Shown: positions 51,813-60,284 of the stretch, piece after piece
Layout of the letters: each line of letters starts with the position of its first letter
How positions within the stretch are numbered: the stretch's first letter is position 1
From: Pedobacter mucosus
Lineage (GTDB): Bacteria; Bacteroidota; Bacteroidia; Sphingobacteriales; Sphingobacteriaceae
Assembly (NCBI RefSeq): GCF_022200785.1
Contig: NZ_CP087585.1
Location: 372,001-436,000, forward strand
Reading direction: 5' to 3'
DNA length: 64,000 nucleotides
Position numbers and translations under genes: made by a program
The notes under the pieces: model-generated
The model's input: only the letters and a program-made list of their open reading frames with translations
What the model was told of the DNA's origin: nothing
The model's database searches: none

Positions 51813-52799
51813 TCGGAAGAAATAGTGACGATAAAAGGAGAATCTCAAAAGACTTTGGAGAGTGTATTTTTTTATAATAAAAACATGGAGGTGAGCTATC
51901 GAATGAATATGGAAGATAGAGAGCAGATCGAGATAAGATTAAGCCATCCAAATGTTACCGAAGTTGAAACCTACCAGATGATTTTTATGCTGCAGGGAAA
52001 TATTCGGGTTACTAAAACTGGATCAAATTCTACCTTCGCCGAAATAAATACACATCAACATAATCTATGTCGTTTACCTTTTAAAGCAACCCGAATGCTG
52101 GTTAATAATGCTGATGATATGATTTGCATTAACATCAGTACTGCATTCTTAAATAGATTTTTACCCAGCGATCATCCTGCATATAAAAAATTACTGGTAG
52201 AAAATAGATCTGAAAACCCATTGTCATTGTCTGCCATAAACATGCAGATTACTCCAGAAATAAGCACTATCCTACAAATGTTAACCAACTTTACAGAGAG
52301 TTCATTTGCTGATCAATTATTATTAGAGTCGAAAGCAATCGAGCTTTTTGCATTGCAAATTGTACAATTTGAACAAATGCAAAAAAGCAAAATGCCTGCA
52401 ATGCTAAAAAAATCTGAAATAGGTAGAATGTATGAAGCCCGAGAGATTCTAATCAATCAGACAGGAGAGCAGCTATCGTTACGAAATTTGGCACATTTAG
52501 TAGGCACAAATGAATTTAATTTGAAACGAGATTTTAAATTGTTATTTGGTAAAACGGTGTTTGCCTATCTTAATCAACATAAGATGGAAAAAGCAAAAGC
52601 AATGTTAATTGATGAAGATATAACGATTTCGGAAATTTCTAAAAGAATGGGTTACAAACATGCTACACATTTTACCAATGCATTTAAGAAGCATTTTAAC
52701 TTTCTGCCAAATAAAATAAAATCAGGTAAATTTTCATTGTTATTATTTATGGAAGATTTTATTGCTTTTTTCGAAAATTTTGAATTTTTTGCGCTCTAG
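51804..52799 (+). CDS. AraC-family regulator divergent from the TonB operon
   Basis: A 331-residue regulator. The N-terminal half (about 1-200) is the sensor: YQMIFMLQGNIRVTKTG, NTHQHNLCRLPFKATRM, ISTAFLNRFLPSDHPAYKKLLVE. The C-terminal half has the two helix-turn-helix units: LSLRNLAHLVGTNEFNLKRDFKLLFGKTV and ITISEISKRMGYKHATHFTNAFKKHFNF. Divergent from the receptor operon with 81 bp between the starts, so it probably controls it, perhaps sensing the iron ligand as PchR-type regulators do. The last 25 residues are Phe-rich (IAFFENFEFFAL). Confidence 0.9.
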   Translation: MTQSEEIVTIKGESQKTLESVFFYNKNMEVSYRMNMEDREQIEIRLSHPNVTEVETYQMIFMLQGNIRVTKTGSNSTFAEINTHQHNLCRLPFKATRMLVNNADDMICINISTAFLNRFLPSDHPAYKKLLVENRSENPLSLSAINMQITPEISTILQMLTNFTESSFADQLLLESKAIELFALQIVQFEQMQKSKMPAMLKKSEIGRMYEAREILINQTGEQLSLRNLAHLVGTNEFNLKRDFKLLFGKTVFAYLNQHKMEKAKAMLIDEDITISEISKRMGYKHATHFTNAFKKHFNFLPNKIKSGKFSLLLFMEDFIAFFENFEFFAL

Positions 52800-52925
52800 C
52801 ATAAGCTTGTTCATTAAATTTTTAGGAGCGCTAATTGTTTATAATGATAAACATTTAATAGAATAGGAAGAAAAACCTTATTGATGCCCAATTGTTATCT
52901 TATTATAAAATCAAATCATAAAATT

Positions 52926-53333
52926 ATGGCAGATAACGATAATAAACCGGCACAAGATAAATTACACAGCACTACAGAAGGAAGCGAAATTAATAGCGAA
53001 AATTTATCATTTGATGAGAATAAGCAAAGTTACGAACTTGATGTTAAAGGGACTGATGAAGATTATGATCACCCGATGGGTTATGAAACTGTTGCTACAG
53101 GTGCAAAAGATGATGATTCTACCTATGATGAGGCCAATCCTTATGTAGGAGATGAATACGCAAGTGATGAAGATATTGCAAATGATAATTTGGAAGAATT
53201 AGGAATGCATGTAGACAATGGCGAAAGCGTTAAGTTAACTACAGAAGATGAAATTTTAGCTAGAACGCCAGAGGATGATCGTGATGATTTGGATGAGGAA
53301 GGTTATCCAATAAATGACGAGCCAGAAAAATAA
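52926..53333 (+). CDS. Highly acidic, probably disordered protein
   Basis: A 135-residue protein from the ATG at 52926; an in-frame ATG 45 bp upstream would add a hydrophobic, basic stretch that does not fit the rest. It has very many Asp and Glu (DEDYDHPMGYE, DDDSTYDEANPYVGDEYASDEDIANDN, PEDDRDDLDEEGYPINDEPEK) and almost no hydrophobic core, so it is probably unfolded and binds cations or basic partners. No family is recognised. Terminator follows. Confidence 0.7.
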   Translation: MADNDNKPAQDKLHSTTEGSEINSENLSFDENKQSYELDVKGTDEDYDHPMGYETVATGAKDDDSTYDEANPYVGDEYASDEDIANDNLEELGMHVDNGESVKLTTEDEILARTPEDDRDDLDEEGYPINDEPEK

Positions 53334-53357
53334 TTTTTAAAGAATTTTTTAATAAAG

Positions 53358-53394
53358 ATCATGATTTTGCAGATGTAAAATCATGATTTTTTGT
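53358..53394 (+). terminator. Intrinsic terminator
   Basis: ATCATGATTTT (53358-53368) and AAAATCATGAT (53377-53387) form an 11-bp stem with loop GCAGATGT, followed by TTTTTTGTTTT. Confidence 0.85.
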
Positions 53395-53409
53395 TTTATA
53401 CGTTTAATA

Positions 53410-54258
53410 TCATTGCGCTGTTATCTTTTCAGGTGGAGGAGGAATCATTTTAAAAAAAGCAGAAGGCGACAGACCAGAAAACTTAGTAAAGTCTTTGATA
53501 AGGTGATTTTGATCAAAATAGCCCAGTTTAAAGCAAATGTTTGTCCAGGAAATATCTTCGTATTTCATTTTCAATTCTATTGCATCTCCAAATCTTTTAA
53601 TTCTTTCAAATAATTTAGGCGGAAGGCCAATCTGTTCCTTAAATTTTCGTTCAAAAGTTTTTAAACTCATATTACTTTCGTAAGCAAGATGGGCAATAGA
53701 AACGTGGTTGGTATTAATATTTAAATAATCTGATACCCTTAAAAGACTACTGCATTTCTTTACTTTGCTATTCAATTTTAATTGTTGCAACAAGAAAACA
53801 TTTGTTAGTGTAAACATCTCATTTGGTGTCTTTGCTTCCTGAAGTCTGTTGTGCAAAACAATCACTTGATTTGAAAAAAAATCACTGCAATTTCCTAAAT
53901 AGTTTACGATTTCATTAGGCGAAATTCCAAATAACCAAAAGAAACCTGCTGGCTTAAAATGAATAACGAGCAACTTCACATAACCTTTAAAAACAATATA
54001 TCCTTTATATGATGTTAGAGAACCAGAAAAAACACATTCTGGAGCCGTAACAATGTTTTTTGTATACGAGTTTTGATCTTCATTATCATTGATGAAATCA
54101 TGCATTGAACTTCTGATCATAAACATCATGTGAATATCGTGCCTGGCAGGCATTGGTTTATGAAGCTCATCTGATAACGTATCAAATTCACGATAAGCAA
54201 TGTAATTTATATAATTCTTCAATTCATTTTCCGGAGTGTAGATAATCGTCTGTATCAT
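53410..54258 (-). CDS. AraC-family regulator with DUF6597-like N-terminus
   Basis: A 282-residue regulator. The N-terminal half (IIYTPENELKNYINYIAYREF..., RHDIHMMFMIRSS, GSLTSYKGYIVFKGYVKLLVIHFKPAGFFWLFG) is of the DUF6597 kind; the C-terminal half has the AraC helices (VSIAHLAYESNMSLKTFERKFKEQIGLPPKLFERIKRF and WTNICFKLGYFDQNHLIKDFTKFSGLSPSAFFK). An 18-bp palindrome, AATATTAAATTTAATATT, sits right before the ATG (54259-54276); it is A/T only and may be chance. It diverges from the DUF4440/TPR gene. Confidence 0.88.
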   Translation of the reverse strand: MIQTIIYTPENELKNYINYIAYREFDTLSDELHKPMPARHDIHMMFMIRSSMHDFINDNEDQNSYTKNIVTAPECVFSGSLTSYKGYIVFKGYVKLLVIHFKPAGFFWLFGISPNEIVNYLGNCSDFFSNQVIVLHNRLQEAKTPNEMFTLTNVFLLQQLKLNSKVKKCSSLLRVSDYLNINTNHVSIAHLAYESNMSLKTFERKFKEQIGLPPKLFERIKRFGDAIELKMKYEDISWTNICFKLGYFDQNHLIKDFTKFSGLSPSAFFKMIPPPPEKITAQ

Positions 54259-54371
54259 AATATTAAATTTAATATTGTCGATTTTTTACTATTACCACAT
54301 TTCTACTTGGTGTATTTTTACTAATAAACCACTGAAAACTATATCATTATAAATTTATTAATATTTAATCT

Positions 54372-55115
54372 ATGAAAAACGCGATCTTTTTGATTGTTAC
54401 TTTATTGTGCTTTAGTGTGCAATTTGCTTCATCACAAACACCAGAAGAAAAAAAGTTAATTGATGTGATACGTCTTGAAACTGAATCTTTTCGAAAGGGT
54501 GATACTACAACCTGGAAAACCCTTTTCGTGCATGACGATAAACTTAGTTTGGGCTATACCATGAATGGTTATACAATTAATCTAATGGGATGGGAAAGTA
54601 TATTAAAAGATATGGCTTTAAGGATTTCTTATAGAACCGGACCTTCAAAATATACAATACTTAAGCAACACAATTACAATATCAGATTATCGGATCAGAT
54701 GGCATCGATGATTTATGACCAAGAAGTTGCTGCGCCTGCAAAAGATAGTTTGCCATCAGGATTTACAAGAGAATTTAGAACATTGGTTAAGGAAGATGGT
54801 AAATGGAAAATAACGTCTTTACAAACTTTAGATACGCTTTCATTTACATCGACTAAGCCAGTATATGTTGAAAATGTTTTGAACGCAATGGGTTATAGCT
54901 TCGTTAACGAAAAAAAGTGGGATCAGGCTATAGCTATTTTCAAGTTTAACGTATCGATGTTTCCAAAAGCTTGGAATACTTATGATAGTTTAGGCGAAGC
55001 ATATGCGAAATCTGGAAATAAGGCCTTGGCAATTGAAAATTATAATAAATCTGTAGAACTGAATCCAAAGAATGATAACGGCATTAAGGTTTTAAAGGAA
55101 CTTAAAAATCCTTAA
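54372..55115 (+). CDS. Secreted protein with NTF2-like and TPR parts
   Basis: A 247-residue protein. A signal peptide (MKNAIFLIVTLLCFSVQFASSQ) is followed by an NTF2-like/DUF4440 domain (about 25-150: VIRLETESFRKGDTTTWKTLFVHDDKLSLGYTMNGYT...FREFRTLVKEDGKWKITSLQTLDT) and a C-terminal TPR pair (ALGYSFVNEKKWDQAIAIFKFNVSMFPKAWNTYDSLGEAYAKSGNKALAIENYNKSVELNPKN). The function is unknown; a periplasmic binding role is likely. Convergent with dnaX, whose stop lies 1 bp away. Confidence 0.8.
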   Translation: MKNAIFLIVTLLCFSVQFASSQTPEEKKLIDVIRLETESFRKGDTTTWKTLFVHDDKLSLGYTMNGYTINLMGWESILKDMALRISYRTGPSKYTILKQHNYNIRLSDQMASMIYDQEVAAPAKDSLPSGFTREFRTLVKEDGKWKITSLQTLDTLSFTSTKPVYVENVLNAMGYSFVNEKKWDQAIAIFKFNVSMFPKAWNTYDSLGEAYAKSGNKALAIENYNKSVELNPKNDNGIKVLKELKNP

Positions 55116-56930
55116 TTATGGAATGATATCCAAGTTAAATTTCCTTCGCATTTCTTCTAGCTTAGGATTTTTATTTACCAAATATTCATAACGCTCTTTA
55201 CTGGTATATAGTCGTTTTTCTTCAGTTCGTTCCGTTAATACATAAGAAATTTCAATTTCAAAATTCTTAAGCTGGTTTCTTAAATAATTTAAAAGTTCAA
55301 TTGATTCTGATTGAACAATATGCTCCTGCGTTTTGCTTTCAACAGATATAACGATGTGTTCTTTACTTTTAAGTGTTGGCGCAAAATTATTTAATATGGT
55401 ATAAATGTTTATCTTATTATCTGTTTTCAGCTTTTCTGAATAATTACGCCATACTTCTAACAATCGTTCATAAGTAAATATTTCTCGGTCATCACCAGTC
55501 ACCTTTTTTGGTCCTTTATCCTCTTCGCCAAGGGCAACACGCTCTAAATCGTTAAGAGAAGGAATGAGCGAACTGGCTGCATTGGTTTTAGAAATTTTTA
55601 TATTTATTGATGTTGCCGATGATAAACCATTTCCTGATGTTGACTTGTTTTTGTCATTTAAAGGGATACTTGCAGGAGCATCTACCTGAGAAATGTTTGT
55701 TGTGCTGGGTATTTGCGTTTCGTTTTCTATTCTTAAATTTTCAACTTCGGCAGCTACGACATTAGTTTTTTTTTTATCCTGATCTGAATCAGTTGCTTTA
55801 CTATTTATATTTAAAGGTTGCTGCGCTAAAGTTATGACTGATCGAATGTGACACATTTTAATCAGCGCCAATTCGACCTGTAAACGTTGATTTTTAGAGT
55901 TTTTATAATTTAAATCGCAGGTATTAGCCAGGTTTAAAGCCGTTAATAAAAATGAAAGTTCAGTTTGCTTACACTGCTCTAAATACTTTTGCTTTATGTT
56001 TTCGCTTACTTCTAAAAGTTTAATGGTTGTTGCATCTTTACCTACCAATAAATTACGAAAGTGTGTGGCTAAACCATTTATAAAGTTATTACCATCGAAA
56101 CCATTATTCAAAATTTCATCGAAGAGTAAAAGTGTATTACTCACTTCTGCTGCGGTTAAATAGGAGGTAAGCTTAAAAAAGTAATCGTAATCTAGAATGT
56201 TAAGGTTATCAATTACCGCTTTATAAGTAATATTCTTATTTGCATAACTTGCAATTTGATCAAACATAGACAAAGCATCACGCAAGCCTCCATCAGCTTT
56301 TTGCGCAATAATATGCAGGCCATCTGTTTCGTAAGCAATATTTTCCCTTTCGGCAATCGTTACTAAATGATTTGAGATATCTTCAACCTGGATTCTGTTA
56401 AAATCAAAAATCTGACAACGTGATAAAATGGTTGGTAAAATTTTGTGTTTCTCAGTTGTTGCTAAAATGAATATAGCGTAAGAAGGTGGTTCCTCTAAAG
56501 TTTTCAAAAACGCATTAAATGCATTTGTAGAAAGCATATGAACCTCATCAATTATATAAATTTTGTATTTTCCTGCTTGTGGCGGGATGCGAACTTGCTC
56601 AATTAAACTTCTAATATCATCAACAGAATTGTTTGATGCGGCATCTAATTCATGAACATTAAAAGAGTGACCAGTTTGAAACGAAACACAGTTATCACAT
56701 TGTCCACACGCTTCCATTTCTGCTTTTAAATTGGTGCAGTTAATGGTTTTTGCAAGAATCCGGGCGCAGGTCGTTTTACCAACACCTCGTGGTCCACAGA
56801 ATAAAAAAGCCTGTGCAAGCTGATTATTTTTGATGGCGTTTTTTAAAGTTCCTGTAATATGCTGTTGTCCAACTACGGTTTCGAACGTGGCTGGACGGTA
56901 TTTACGGGCAGAAACTATAAAATTTTCCAT
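55116..56930 (-). CDS. dnaX: DNA polymerase III subunits gamma and tau
   Basis: Clamp-loader ATPase of the replisome, 604 residues from the ATG at 56930 (a GTG two codons upstream is less likely). AAA+ domain: Walker A GPRGVGKTT (46-54), four zinc Cys (near 66-81), DEVH (128-131), SRC sensor (170-172). Domain III extends to about 365. A polar linker and a tau-specific C-terminal part (about 460-604) follow. A run of ten A on the coding strand at codons 386-389 is placed after domain III; slippage there by one base either way gives a stop within a few codons, so a short gamma form of about 389 residues is predicted. Confidence 0.96.
   Translation of the reverse strand: MENFIVSARKYRPATFETVVGQQHITGTLKNAIKNNQLAQAFLFCGPRGVGKTTCARILAKTINCTNLKAEMEACGQCDNCVSFQTGHSFNVHELDAASNNSVDDIRSLIEQVRIPPQAGKYKIYIIDEVHMLSTNAFNAFLKTLEEPPSYAIFILATTEKHKILPTILSRCQIFDFNRIQVEDISNHLVTIAERENIAYETDGLHIIAQKADGGLRDALSMFDQIASYANKNITYKAVIDNLNILDYDYFFKLTSYLTAAEVSNTLLLFDEILNNGFDGNNFINGLATHFRNLLVGKDATTIKLLEVSENIKQKYLEQCKQTELSFLLTALNLANTCDLNYKNSKNQRLQVELALIKMCHIRSVITLAQQPLNINSKATDSDQDKKKTNVVAAEVENLRIENETQIPSTTNISQVDAPASIPLNDKNKSTSGNGLSSATSINIKISKTNAASSLIPSLNDLERVALGEEDKGPKKVTGDDREIFTYERLLEVWRNYSEKLKTDNKINIYTILNNFAPTLKSKEHIVISVESKTQEHIVQSESIELLNYLRNQLKNFEIEISYVLTERTEEKRLYTSKERYEYLVNKNPKLEEMRRKFNLDIIP
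55766..55775 (-). promoter_or_regulatory. Candidate programmed slippage site in dnaX (A10)
   Basis: Ten T on the plus strand are ten A in the mRNA: GAT AAA AAA AAA ACT AAT. One extra A, or a -1 ribosome shift, reads AAA AAC TAA and stops at once. One A less reads AAA CTA ATG TCG TAG and stops four codons on. An AGGA lies four bases before the run. The position after domain III is where gamma ends in E. coli and Thermus. Confidence 0.65.
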
Positions 56931-57047
56931 CGGCACGAAAATAGGAATTTTTTGTGGAGTTAATTATGGTATTGTTGGAATGTTGAAAATTTAACAAACA
57001 CCTTTTTGCCTAAAAGTATAATGAATTTACAGCAATTAAATAACCAT

Positions 57048-57920
57048 CTACTTTATAACCGACTTTAATTCATGCCTATATTGAGATGCGCTTTTCCCTG
57101 TAAATTCGTGAAATATTTTATTAAAATGACTGAAATTATTAAAGCCACTTTCATATGAAATATTAATAATGCCAATGTGTTTTTCGGCTAAAAGCTTTGA
57201 AGCGTGTACCACTCGGTATTCATTAACAAAGCGTGTAAAAGTTTTCTTTGTTATTTTCTTAAAGTATCTGCAAAACGATGGAACTGTCATGCTGCTCATT
57301 TCAGCAATTAATTCCAAGCTTATTTGCTCCTGAAAGTGATCTTTAACGTAATTAAAAATCATATTAATTCTGTCGTTATCTTGGATATGCATTTCCATTG
57401 CAAAACCGGATGCGTTTAATATTTTAAAATCTTCCGAACTTTCCAATTCTTTTAAAACCTCCAATAACGTTAAAAGCTTACTTATTGGAGTTTGGTTTTC
57501 CATATCCTCAATCAAGTTTCCAACTGAAGCTTTTAATGTTGCACCAAAAGCAATTCCGCCTTTTGCCTTTTCAAATAAAGCTTGTAACCCTTTGGTTTCT
57601 TGCAAAGAGAAAAAATCTTTACCTAAAAAGTCTGGCTTCATTTGTATAACCGTTTCATTTTTGTTTCCTGTTTGGCTATCAGTAAAACCACAGTGAGGTA
57701 AATTACTGCCAATTAAGATTAAATCACCATCAGTATAATAAGAAACATGACTACCAATTTGGCGTTTTCCTGAGCCTCCATTCACAAAAACCATTTCTAT
57801 TTCAGGATGGTAATGCCATAAATGTGCTTTGTTATTTTCGTTTTCTATGTATTTGGAATAATAGAATGAACTTCCAAATGAAGGTTCTACAACTTCAAAG
57901 CTTGGTTTCAAAGTTTTCAA
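57048..57920 (-). CDS. AraC-family regulator with cupin sensor
   Basis: A 290-residue regulator. The N-terminal cupin (WHYHPEIEMVFVNGGSGKRQIGSHVSYYTDGDLILIGSNLPHCGF) binds a small ligand, the C-terminal part is a typical AraC domain (QISLELIAEMSSMTVPSFCRYFKKITKKTFTRFVNEYRV and IINISYESGFNNFSHFNKIFHEFTGKSASQYR). The start is TTG at 57920; a stop lies 6 bp upstream in frame, and the next ATG is far inside the cupin. Such sensors in Bacteroidetes are often next to sugar genes; none is adjacent here. Confidence 0.88.
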   Translation of the reverse strand: MKTLKPSFEVVEPSFGSSFYYSKYIENENNKAHLWHYHPEIEMVFVNGGSGKRQIGSHVSYYTDGDLILIGSNLPHCGFTDSQTGNKNETVIQMKPDFLGKDFFSLQETKGLQALFEKAKGGIAFGATLKASVGNLIEDMENQTPISKLLTLLEVLKELESSEDFKILNASGFAMEMHIQDNDRINMIFNYVKDHFQEQISLELIAEMSSMTVPSFCRYFKKITKKTFTRFVNEYRVVHASKLLAEKHIGIINISYESGFNNFSHFNKIFHEFTGKSASQYRHELKSVIK

Positions 57921-58023
57921 AATTTAATATTTAGAGTGAAGAAAATATACTTTATTGATAATAGTGTGACGAATAAAGTAATTATTGGTTAATATACCAT
58001 ATATATAAGAAAATATGCAATCT

Positions 58024-58052
58024 TTTGTTTAGAAATATGTGCTGTAATTTAG
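58024..58052 (+). promoter_or_regulatory. Probable promoter of the secreted protein gene
   Basis: TTTG at 58024-58027 and TAATTTAG at 58045-58052 (seven of eight consensus bases) with a 17-bp spacer, 38 bp before the ATG at 58091. Confidence 0.45.
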
Positions 58053-58090
58053 CATTATCAAATAAATGTTAAAAATCTAAACTAATTAAT

Positions 58091-58681
58091 ATGAAAAAGT
58101 TCTTCAAAACAGGTTTAATTGCAGTAGTTTCGTTAATAAGTTCTATAGCTTATGCTAATGATGGGTTTATTGTTAAAGTTTCTAGTGAAAAAGATAAAAC
58201 TATTCGCTTTTATATTAATGAAACCAAAGATTTAAGTTTAACAATTACATCTAAAGATAACGATGTTTTGTTTGAAGAAAAAATGCATGCCTTAAGCGCA
58301 TCTACGAAAACATATGATTTAAATGCTTTGCCGGACGGTGAGTATACAATGAAAGTCGAATCTGAATTAGAAGTTGCTAAGTACTCGATAATTATTATGA
58401 ATGGTAAAGCCTTACTATCTAATCCGGTAGTGACCACGCTTTACAAGCCAGTAATTGTTAAAAAGGGTAAAATTATAACCCTTGATTTTGAAAATACAGA
58501 TAAAGCATCTATTGAAATCCAAATTTTCAATGAGAATAATGATGAACTTTATACTGAAGTTTTTGAAAATAAAACACAAGTATCTAAAAAGTTCAACATC
58601 GATAAAACAAATGCAAGTGCATTAATTTTTGTTGTAAAATATAAAGATCAACGTTTTGTTAAAACTGTTGATACCTATTAA
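58091..58681 (+). CDS. Secreted beta-sandwich protein of unknown function
   Basis: A 196-residue protein with a signal peptide (MKKFFKTGLIAVVSLISSIAYA) and two similar beta-sandwich halves, the first with YINETKDLSLTITSKDNDVLFEEKMHAL...YDLNALPDGEYTMKVESE, the second with TLDFENTDKASIEIQIFNENNDELYTEVFENKTQVSKKFNIDKTNAS. This resembles short DUF3244-like or T9SS-linked modules, but without the C-terminal sorting signal. It is probably periplasmic. Single gene with promoter and terminator. Confidence 0.75.
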   Translation: MKKFFKTGLIAVVSLISSIAYANDGFIVKVSSEKDKTIRFYINETKDLSLTITSKDNDVLFEEKMHALSASTKTYDLNALPDGEYTMKVESELEVAKYSIIIMNGKALLSNPVVTTLYKPVIVKKGKIITLDFENTDKASIEIQIFNENNDELYTEVFENKTQVSKKFNIDKTNASALIFVVKYKDQRFVKTVDTY

Positions 58682-58700
58682 TTTTTAAGGTTAAATAAGT

Positions 58701-58733
58701 AAAGGGATTTTCGGTAACGTTAATCCCTTTTTT
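58701..58733 (+). terminator. Intrinsic terminator
   Basis: AAAGGGATT (58701-58709) and AATCCCTTT (58722-58730) followed by more T. It closes the 58091-58681 gene. Confidence 0.85.
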
Positions 58734-58991
58734 GTGAATTCTATTTTGGCAGCCTTATTAAATGTAATTTTGAAATCTTGCTTAATGCATTAGATATATA
58801 ATACCAGCCGATTGGTAGCTATTTGTTTTAAGCTAAACTTGATTTACTGAATACCGATTTTTCCACGGTAGAAGCAAGAGCGGGTTGACGGTTAAGAGTA
58901 GAACAGGAAACTGATTTATATATAATTAATAAGCTATAAATAAAATAGATTAATAAGTCGAGACTAATTGCTCATTATATTTAATCAAGCC
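58734..58991. other. Non-coding stretch before the ribosomal protein operon
   Basis: About 260 bp between the terminator and the rpsF promoter without an open frame, tRNA-like fold or clear repeat. It may hold the upstream control region of the ribosomal operon. Confidence 0.4.
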
Positions 58992-59022
58992 TTTGATTTA
59001 AAGATTTTTATTATTACTTTTG
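58992..59022 (+). promoter_or_regulatory. Promoter of the rpsF-rpsR-rplI operon
   Basis: -33 TTTG at 58992-58995, 19-bp spacer, -7 TACTTTTG at 59015-59022, a full consensus match. Transcription should start near 59029, leaving a leader of about 45 bases before rpsF. Confidence 0.8.
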
Positions 59023-59073
59023 CATCCCCGTAATATACCTCGGGATTAACAAATTAAAACATAAATTATAACA

Positions 59074-59430
59074 ATGAATCAGTACGAAACTGTTATCGTT
59101 CTAACCCCATTGTTATCAGAAGAAGCTTCTAAAGAGGCATTAGCTAAGTTTAAAGCTGTTCTTGTTGATAACGGTGCCGAAATTATCCAAGAGGATAATT
59201 GGGGTTTGAGAAAATTAGCGTATCCGATTGAGAAAAAATCAAACGGATTCTTCAACTTAACTGAATACAAAGCTTCAGGTGATTTGATTAGCAAATTAGA
59301 GCTTCAATTAAAACGCGATGAGCGTGTGTTACGTTTCTTAACTATCCGTTTAGACAAACACGCTATTGCTTACAATGAGAAAAAGCGTAGTGGTGCTTTT
59401 AATAAAAAACCTAAGGAGGTTGCAGCGTAA
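59074..59430 (+). CDS. rpsF: Small-subunit ribosomal protein bS6
   Basis: A 118-residue ribosomal protein of the 30S platform that pairs with bS18: [64 protein letters not shown]. The tail is basic ([12 protein letters not shown]). The start has an A/T-rich leader without Shine-Dalgarno sequence. It is first in the operon. The stop TAA overlaps the rpsR ATG (TAATG). In Bacteroidetes ribosomes bS6, bS18 and bS21 line the pocket that hides the 16S 3' tail. Confidence 0.97.
   Translation: MNQYETVIVLTPLLSEEASKEALAKFKAVLVDNGAEIIQEDNWGLRKLAYPIEKKSNGFFNLTEYKASGDLISKLELQLKRDERVLRFLTIRLDKHAIAYNEKKRSGAFNKKPKEVAA
59413..59420 (+). promoter_or_regulatory. Full Shine-Dalgarno sequence before rpsR
   Basis: AAGGAGGT, eight bases complementary to the 16S tail core ACCUCCUU, inside the rpsF coding sequence and ending 9 bases before the rpsR ATG at 59430. 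Such a match is rare in this window. Confidence 0.8.
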
Positions 59431-59693
59431 TGGCAAGAGAACAAATACAATACGTAACCGCCCCTAAAGTAGAGGATAATCGTAAAAAATATTGTCGTTT
59501 TAAGAAAAACGGAATCAAATACATTGATTACAAGGACGCAAATTTCTTGTTAAAATTCATTAACGATCAAGGTAAATTGTTACCACGCCGTTTAACTGGT
59601 ACTTCGTTAAAATTTCAACGTAAAGTGGCTCAAGCAGTTAAACGTGCTCGTCACATCGGTTTGTTACCTTTCGTTGCAGATCAATTAAAATAG
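59430..59693 (+). CDS. rpsR: Small-subunit ribosomal protein bS18
   Basis: An 87-residue protein: [69 protein letters not shown], the complete bS18 fold that binds 16S rRNA together with bS6. It is coupled to rpsF (overlapping TAATG) and has a full Shine-Dalgarno sequence, which most genes of this phylum lack. Its stop TAG overlaps the AGGAGG before rplI. Confidence 0.97.
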   Translation: MAREQIQYVTAPKVEDNRKKYCRFKKNGIKYIDYKDANFLLKFINDQGKLLPRRLTGTSLKFQRKVAQAVKRARHIGLLPFVADQLK

Positions 59694-59697
59694 GAGG
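59692..59697 (+). promoter_or_regulatory. Shine-Dalgarno sequence before rplI
   Basis: AGGAGG, 8 bases before the rplI ATG at 59706 and overlapping the rpsR stop codon (59691-59693). An exact six-base match to the anti-Shine-Dalgarno core. Confidence 0.8.
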
Positions 59698-59705
59698 CTA
59701 GAGAT

Positions 59706-60149
59706 ATGGAAATTATTTTAAAACAAGATATTAAAGGCCTTGGTGAGAAAGATGATGTAGTTAATGTAAAAAACGGTTATGGCCGTAACTATTTAATCCC
59801 TCAAGGATTTGGCCATTTGGCTACTTCTTCTGCTAAAAAAGTGTTAGCAGAAAACTTAAAGCAAGCTGCTTTTAAACAAGATAAAATTAAGAAAGATGCT
59901 CAAGGTATCGCAGAACGTTTAACTGATGTTAAATTGTCTATCGGTGCTAAAGCAGGCGAAAGCGGAAAAATATTTGGAGCTGTTAACACCATCCAAATCG
60001 CTGAAGCATTAAAAGCGCAAGGTTTTGATGTAGATCGTCGTCGCATTACTTTCGAAACTGAACCGAAATTTGTTGGTGAATATGTTGCTAACTTAAACTT
60101 ACACAAAGAAGTAAAAGTTCAGGTTCCTTTCGAAGTAGTTGCTGAATAA
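59706..60149 (+). CDS. rplI: Large-subunit ribosomal protein bL9
   Basis: A 147-residue protein with the family start MEIILKQDIKGLGEKDDVVNVKNGYGRNYLIPQGFG, a long helix and the C-terminal domain (SGKIFGAVNTIQIAEALKAQGFDVDRRRI). Part of the L1-stalk base of the 50S subunit. Last gene of the rpsF-rpsR-rplI operon, with its own Shine-Dalgarno sequence and a terminator 31 bp downstream. Confidence 0.97.
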   Translation: MEIILKQDIKGLGEKDDVVNVKNGYGRNYLIPQGFGHLATSSAKKVLAENLKQAAFKQDKIKKDAQGIAERLTDVKLSIGAKAGESGKIFGAVNTIQIAEALKAQGFDVDRRRITFETEPKFVGEYVANLNLHKEVKVQVPFEVVAE

Positions 60150-60180
60150 TACTATTCATTTTCGCTTAGCGAAGATTAAA

Positions 60181-60210
60181 AATGCCCTCTATTTGAGGGC
60201 ATTTTTTTTG
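60181..60210 (+). terminator. Intrinsic terminator of the ribosomal protein operon
   Basis: AATGCCCTC (60181-60189), loop TATTT, GAGGGCATT (60195-60203), then T run. Strong GC stem with an uninterrupted T tail. Confidence 0.95.
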
Positions 60211-60284
60211 TTTAAAATTGTGAATACAGGTTTACAGGTTTCTTATTTATATTGAAAGTGATTAATAATTAACTCGAGCATATA

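Noticed and set aside
54259..54276. 18-bp palindrome AATATTAAATTTAATATT as AraC operator
   Set aside because: It contains only A and T in an A/T-rich leader and has no second copy, so chance is a good explanation; mentioned only in the gene entry.
58734..58991. tRNA or other RNA gene upstream of rpsF
   Set aside because: No cloverleaf, CCA end or known RNA motif could be made out in this stretch.
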